A DNA stretch of 46,594 nucleotides from positions 2,299,981 through 2,346,574 of the forward strand of contig BFEA01000141.1 of the NCBI GenBank assembly GCA_003427395.1, written 5' to 3'. The number at the start of each line of letters is the position of its first letter. The stretch's first letter is position 1. The notes below the pieces were generated by a model. The model was not told the DNA's origin. It searched no databases and saw only the letters and a program-made list of their open reading frames with translations. Source of the stretch: Chara braunii (lineage: Eukaryota; Streptophyta; Charophyceae; Charales; Characeae). A program made the position numbers and the translations under genes. Positions 42,126-46,594 of the stretch are shown here, piece after piece.

Positions 42126-43814
42126 TCAGATCAGGATTAGCGACCCGTCATGCTTGTTGTACATTAGGGTCTCTGTCCTGCACAAAAAGGATCTCCCTAG
42201 GAGAATGCTATGATCCGCGTCTGGCATTACAAAGAAGCAAGCCCTGGCATTACAAAGTAGTACGTTCGAGGCGGTCCCGCAAAACACAGCCTTGTTGTTA
42301 GCCCCATGCAGAATGCCGCAATCCGAGCGGTCTATCTTCAGCCCCAACCTGATAGCGTCAGCTACTCGGATAATATTCATCTCGGCCCCCGTATCCACCA
42401 TTGCTGCGCACTTGGACCCTCTTACTACTAGGTCCACCATGCCGCACGCCACACACTTCCAGTCCATTTTCGTCCCGGGTTCTGACCATTCCATCTCCTT
42501 TGGCAGAATCACACTGAGGTGGACATTCGACACCAACCGCCTCGACATACTACCTTTCAGCTCATTGCGGAGCCTCGGGGCGGATGCCAAAATTTCCTTG
42601 AGGGTCATAAGGTCATTATGGCCTTCAAGTAGCCCGTCGATCACTCTCTCCACATCGAACCCTTCCTCTAACCGGACTGCATACTTCTTTTTCTTGGGCG
42701 GTACATCGCGCAAGACCGCTTTAGCTTCCTCTCGGCTTTCCCTCTTTCTGGCCCTTTGTTCCGCCCTTTGATCTTCTTCTTGACGCAGCCTGTCATCCTC
42801 CTCTTCATCTTCGTCATCATCCTCCACCTCCACCGTTTCCTTCCTCTTTCCTGGGTCAGGTTTCTTTCGAGGAGACTCTTGACTCGCACTGGCCTTAGCC
42901 TGACCTCGAGTACGGGCTGCCTGCCCCAGCCTTCCTTGCGGTGTAGGAGGCCTAGTCATCATTCCTGACCGAGGGCCTGACCCCACGATGGCCACCCCAG
43001 GTCGTCCTGGCATGGACTCTGGGCCAGAATCATAGAGGAAGACCTTGGGGAGATTCACCCTCCACTCTTTCACTTCTTCGCAGAACCCTACCAACTTCCG
43101 TTGGTATCTCCCCACTTTGTCCAGCAGATCTTCCATCTTCCCCAGCAGGACCGCCGCGGGCTCTACCTTTTTCTCCTCACTCTCATCTTCCGACTCGATG
43201 ACTATGGACTCTTCTCTTATAACCCCTGCCCGCAGCCTCTGGGTCACTTCCTCATCACTCCCCACCTCTTCCACTCCAATTGGTGGATCCTCTCTCTCCT
43301 GCCATAACCTGAACCTGGCAGGAGGTGCTTGCCGTGCCGCCACTCTCCGCTGGGCCTCCGCCCTTACTCCGCCAGGAACCTTCCTGTCGATGTACTCTCC
43401 GAACTGATCGTATATGTCCCCATCAATGTTAGAGTAGATCAGTTCCACTCTCTCGTTTTCCCGCCTTGTGTTGCAGAACCGTATAGTATGTCCTTGCTTG
43501 TCGCAATGCTGACATATGGCGGTCCTCCAATCAAAGCGGGTTCTTCCGCCTCCTTGGCTCCCTTGATTACCTTGGCTACCTTGACTCCCCTGGCCCTGGT
43601 AACCTTGGTTATCCCATTGGCCACCTCGGCCACCACCATTCCTGCCGCGTCCTCTTCCACCACCCCTCCCTCCATTTCCTTGATTCCCTTGGCCTTGATT
43701 CCCTCCACCCGCCACACTACCTTGTGAAACTTTGTGCAGATGGCGGTGGTGGTGTCGTGGGTTGAGCCTGGGCAGCAGGGTAGCTTGGAGGCGGCATACT
43801 CGTTTGGGGCCCAC
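42126..43814 (-). pseudogene. gag: Nucleocapsid and protease frame of element D
   Basis: 562 codons. A Gly/Gln/Arg-rich RGG-like segment (residues 35-90) leads to a CX2CX4HX4C zinc knuckle (residues 101-114, CQHCDKQGHTIRFC), which binds the RNA genome. A charged central part with an Asp/Glu run follows, then a retropepsin domain: catalytic DTGA at about residues 474-477 and the ILLGR flap-side motif near 537. The frame ends at an in-frame TGA (42,126), beyond which the linker continues in the same frame. It is in another frame from the capsid ORF upstream, and the 210 bases between them have no long frame, so a frameshift or deletion separates capsid and nucleocapsid. Confidence 0.9.
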
Positions 43815-44025
43815 CGTATGGCACTACCTGTCCAGTCTGGGCTGGGCTTCCCCAAGGCACATTGTATTGAATATGGGTCATGGCCACTGCCCAAATGGCG
43901 GCGCCGATACTTGCGAAGGGCCCGCACTACTTGAGGGGGTCGCCACACTCAAGGGCGCGGCTACCACTGCTTGGGGCACTTGCCCTTTTCCGGACCCCTG
44001 TCCCCCCTGCGCTAAGTTGCGCTGT

Positions 44026-44838
44026 TTACGTTGCGCCTTTGAGAGGTGTTGGGGTACCGACTCCTCTTCCTCCCATCCTTCTTGTAGCTTCCTCTACCAC
44101 GGCCTCCTTTGTCTTTCCTTGGACCGTTGTCACCACCTTCCTTTGTATCACCGCGTCCAATTTTGCTAGCACGTCGGTGACAATCTTTTTCACTCCTGGG
44201 GTCCCACATGTCGTGGCATCCCCTTCCTTCCTCTTCTTCCTTTGCAACCGCACCTGGTGTTGCTCCACCTGGTCTAGGCTTCCATCCTCCACCCCTTTGT
44301 CGATGGTAGCCCAAGTGAGCTTCGCGCTCCCTCCCCCATGGCTTGTCAACTCTGAAGCCTCCGATGCATTGAGCAGCCCCAAAAAGATGGCGCATTGTGC
44401 CTCCTCTAACATCCCATGCACTTTCCTCGCCCTTTTCTTAAATTCCTGCACGAATGCCCCAATAGTGGTAAAATCATCCTTGTTCATGGCCTCCAAGTCT
44501 GTCGTGGTTAGCAGGCCGTCACCCAGCCTGTACTTCCTTTGCATCCCTTCTCTAAACCTGGCCCAATCACCATTGGCATCATCAACCACTTTCTGCACCT
44601 CTTGATGGTGCCCATGAAGTACGTATTTCATAATCCGTTGGAATTTTACCGTATCTGTTAACCCTACTACTAGCGCTTGGTCAACCAAGTCCAGCCAGTC
44701 GGACACCCGTTCTCCTTTGAAGTGGAATGTCTCGACTTTTGGGACGTTGCTTGGCATCCTCTCTCGTCTGTCCAGTGCCTCGATGAAATCATCAAGGGTC
44801 AGAGCTCTTCCCGAACCGTCGCCTATTCCTCCTGACAT
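44026..44838 (-). CDS. gag: Gag capsid protein of element D
   Basis: Retrotransposon Gag capsid domain that builds the virus-like particle. Key blocks: LDDFIEALDRRERM, VPKVETFHFKGERVSDWLDLVDQ, YRLGDGLLTTTDLEAM, DFTTIGAFVQEF, AQCAIFLGLL, KLTWATIDKGV, then a basic RKKRK stretch. I prefer ATG 44,838 (MSGG) over the upstream in-frame ATG 44,907, because the extra 23 residues (MLSEVWVLPFLVTRK...) look like leader, and element E shows an MSDA start at the matching place. The frame is open to 44,026, then shifts before the nucleocapsid. It lies about 365 bases from the PBS. Related to the truncated gag at 8,443-9,087. Confidence 0.88.
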   Translation of the reverse strand: MSGGIGDGSGRALTLDDFIEALDRRERMPSNVPKVETFHFKGERVSDWLDLVDQALVVGLTDTVKFQRIMKYVLHGHHQEVQKVVDDANGDWARFREGMQRKYRLGDGLLTTTDLEAMNKDDFTTIGAFVQEFKKRARKVHGMLEEAQCAIFLGLLNASEASELTSHGGGSAKLTWATIDKGVEDGSLDQVEQHQVRLQRKKRKEGDATTCGTPGVKKIVTDVLAKLDAVIQRKVVTTVQGKTKEAVVEEATRRMGGRGVGTPTPLKGAT

Positions 44839-45202
44839 TCTGGCCGTCTGTCTTTCGCTTAACTTCCTTGTTACAAGAAAGGGTAAGACCCAAACTTCAC
44901 TCAGCATCTTAATTTGTCACAATCCTATCGACCTAACTACTTAGTCCCTAGGCACCTCAGACTTAGCTGACACTTCCATTCTTTTCATTCCCAGACTTAC
45001 TTCCATAAAGTCTATTCCCATCATGAGTCTTCTCACCTAATTATCTTAGTCATCCACATAATCATACAAACCTCATACGTTCCTACTTATAGGCTTACTC
45101 AGATTATCTCATTCGTGTCAGATTATCTCATTCGTGCCAGACTTCTCTTTACTCTAATACCCGGATGTCGTTCCAGCAGGGACAACGGCAGGCCATCCGT
45201 TA
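44839..45202 (-). other. 5' leader of element D
   Basis: Non-coding region between PBS and gag. It contains a short direct repeat (AGATTATCTCATTCGTG, twice at 45,096-45,136). A packaging signal would be expected here, but none can be recognised. Confidence 0.5.
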
Positions 45203-45220
45203 TCCCCGACAACGGCGCCA
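45203..45220 (-). promoter_or_regulatory. Primer-binding site for tRNA-Asp (element D)
   Basis: The plus strand reads TCCCCGACAACGGCGCCA, one base different from the tRNA-Asp 3' end. It is two bases from the LTR terminus at 45,223 and oriented with the gag-pol frames on the minus strand. Confidence 0.88.
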
Positions 45221-45222
45221 CC

Positions 45223-45535
45223 TGTCGAGCGCATCGGTCCGGCACCACTCAAGGGCAGCGCGGGACCCTCCCGGTCGCGTCACGCAAGAGTTGGGTCTTA
45301 ATCCTCGTCGCAATACATACATGGAGTTTCCGCAAAGCCGCTCCGGCCGAGTGCGCCAGCCATACCTCTCGCGAGCCCCTACGACAGGATAGGGGCTGAG
45401 GTACGACTTACCTCCACCTTACGAGAGTTGTCACCTCCCTTCGGTGGGCGTATCCCCGCCGAGCTACCAGTCCGCTGTACGAAAGCTGATCAGTTGCAAT
45501 CGCAGAGGTGGACCAGCCGAGGGCATTTCTCGTCA
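45223..45535 (-). mobile_element. Short LTR segment of element D, 313 bp
   Basis: This matches the last 310 bases of giant LTRs A (272-580) and C (29,850-30,165). Homology ends abruptly at TTTCTCGTCA. The segment begins TG and ends CA on the plus strand, so it could be a complete short LTR. The simpler reading is a truncated giant LTR, because A and C continue without a break through this point. Confidence 0.7.
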
Positions 45536-46594
45536 AATGGTATGAGTAGTAGTTGTAGACATTTATTGTGTGCTTTGCACTTATGCAATGCTGTTGTTAA
45601 AAAAATTTATGATACATTTTGTTTGTGATTGTGGTTGCTTTTTTTTTATAGCACGTACTTAATTGAAGACTGACATTCCAGAGGATTGTTTCAGAAGAGT
45701 TTCGAAAGGTATGTTAAAATGTTATTTGAAACTTATTTCTATAATTATTAGAAAACTGTTATTTGTTGCTATGTTTGCCCCTATGAAAGGTGACGATAAT
45801 GTCTACATCTACACTACTATAAAAACATTAAGGTGATAATGATCAACGAGGATCACGAGTTGATGACAATCGTCGACAGCCCGAATTTAAGGTGAATGAA
45901 AATGTTTTCTCATTGGACTGAAGTCTTGGTTATCAACGAGTTTTGTGAGAAGATTGAGTTCAAGATGACAAGGGCAAAAAGGGTCTCTGTATCTGCATGC
46001 AATTGCGAGGGAGGGTAGGATGTGGGGGAGTAAGGACGGGGGAAAAAGGAACATGCATGCGACAATTGTTGGGGATTTGAGATCAGGGTGGAGAAGGGCA
46101 AATACAACCATCGTTGGAGATGGCATTCAGAGAAAGGAGGACGGGAACACCAATTGAGGGAAGGGAGCGGGTAAAGAAACACAAGCTGCACCATGTGGGG
46201 AGGGGTTTAAAATGAAAGGCACATGGCACAAGTACATGGTTCCATCGTCTTTTTCATTTATGATTTTTTTTTTTTGGCTTGTTTTTTTATTCGTGTGTGA
46301 GAGAGAGAGAGTGCGGGGGTTGGAAAGGGGGAAGGAAGAGGGTAAGGAGAACAACAGAGTAGGTCTCCACGGCAGGGGCGGGGTCCTCGACAGTGTGGAG
46401 TGCGGACGGTAAGGGTTGAATTATGTTTTTTTTTCGCCCAATGGCGGATGAGTTGTGGATCTGGTGGTTGCAGAATGGAATCCGCCGGGTCGGTGTGTGT
46501 GTGTGTGTGTGTGTATGTGTGTGTGTGTGTGTGTGTGTATGTGTGTGTGTATGTGTGTGTATGTATGTGTGTGTGTGTGTGTGTTTGTACGTGC
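45536..46594. other. AT-rich flank with microsatellite end
   Basis: No gene is seen. Minus-strand frames near 45,900-46,350 are short and without motifs. A T run lies at 46,265-46,276 and a (GA)n run near 46,299-46,312. A (GT)n tract with scattered AT interruptions fills about 46,492-46,586. Confidence 0.55.

Noticed and set aside
42292-43727. Plus-strand frames opposite the D nucleocapsid-protease frame
   Set aside because: Shadows of the minus-strand coding sequence.

Overview
The window looks like transposon-dense nuclear DNA of a eukaryote in the plant lineage. No host gene can be supported. The Gag/Pol proteins read like those I remember from predicted proteins of the charophyte alga Chara; this is recall, not a search, so the genus is a moderate-confidence inference. 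Supporting signs are Ty3/gypsy-type LTR elements, a primer-binding site (PBS) complementary to the 3' end of plant tRNA-Asp, degenerate TTTAGGG-like telomeric blocks, long microsatellites and a single assembly N.

Layout. (A) 272 to about 4,580, minus strand: an LTR of about 4 kb with its tRNA-Asp PBS at 252-269, carrying a 468-bp fold-back insert. 4,580-7,945: unassigned repeat-like DNA. (E) 7,946-9,087, plus strand: last part of an LTR of the same family, decayed PBS, leader and a gag cut off by (F). (F) 9,088-14,348, plus strand: a second LTR element with a 310-bp LTR, initiator-Met-type PBS, long leader with a second copy of the fold-back insert, and a stop-riddled gag-protease frame. It is cut off by (G1) 14,349-17,251, one of two 2.9-kb LTR-like repeats in inverted orientation. 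(B) about 17,590-21,398, plus strand: another giant LTR. 21,400-26,120: unassigned. (C) about 26,125-30,165, plus strand: a third giant LTR with PBS and short leader, carrying a different insert and abutted by (G2) 30,355-33,228, the inverted partner of G1. 33,229-35,629: unassigned DNA with a tRNA-like relic and a fold-back MITE. (D) 35,630-45,535, minus strand: an almost complete but decayed Ty3/gypsy internal region (gag, zinc knuckle, protease, RT, RNase H, integrase, GPY/F), followed by an extra Gag-like frame with its own zinc knuckle, and preceded by a short LTR piece of the same family as A/B/C/E. 45,536-46,594: AT-rich flank ending in a (GT)n tract.

Most unusual content. The giant LTRs A, B and C each carry two tandem arrays of RNA-type hairpins. 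In the first array, up to eight units share a loop-side core, but each unit has its own 5-12 bp stem. Comparing the three LTRs, stems are often kept paired by changes that are G-U pairs only in the LTR-sense RNA. LTR C has a different core sequence from A and B while keeping the same unit order and, in several units, a paired stem. The second array has 3-5 larger hairpins of two alternating types. I know of no described LTR with this design. The second Gag-like frame downstream of integrase in D is the other feature I would follow up.
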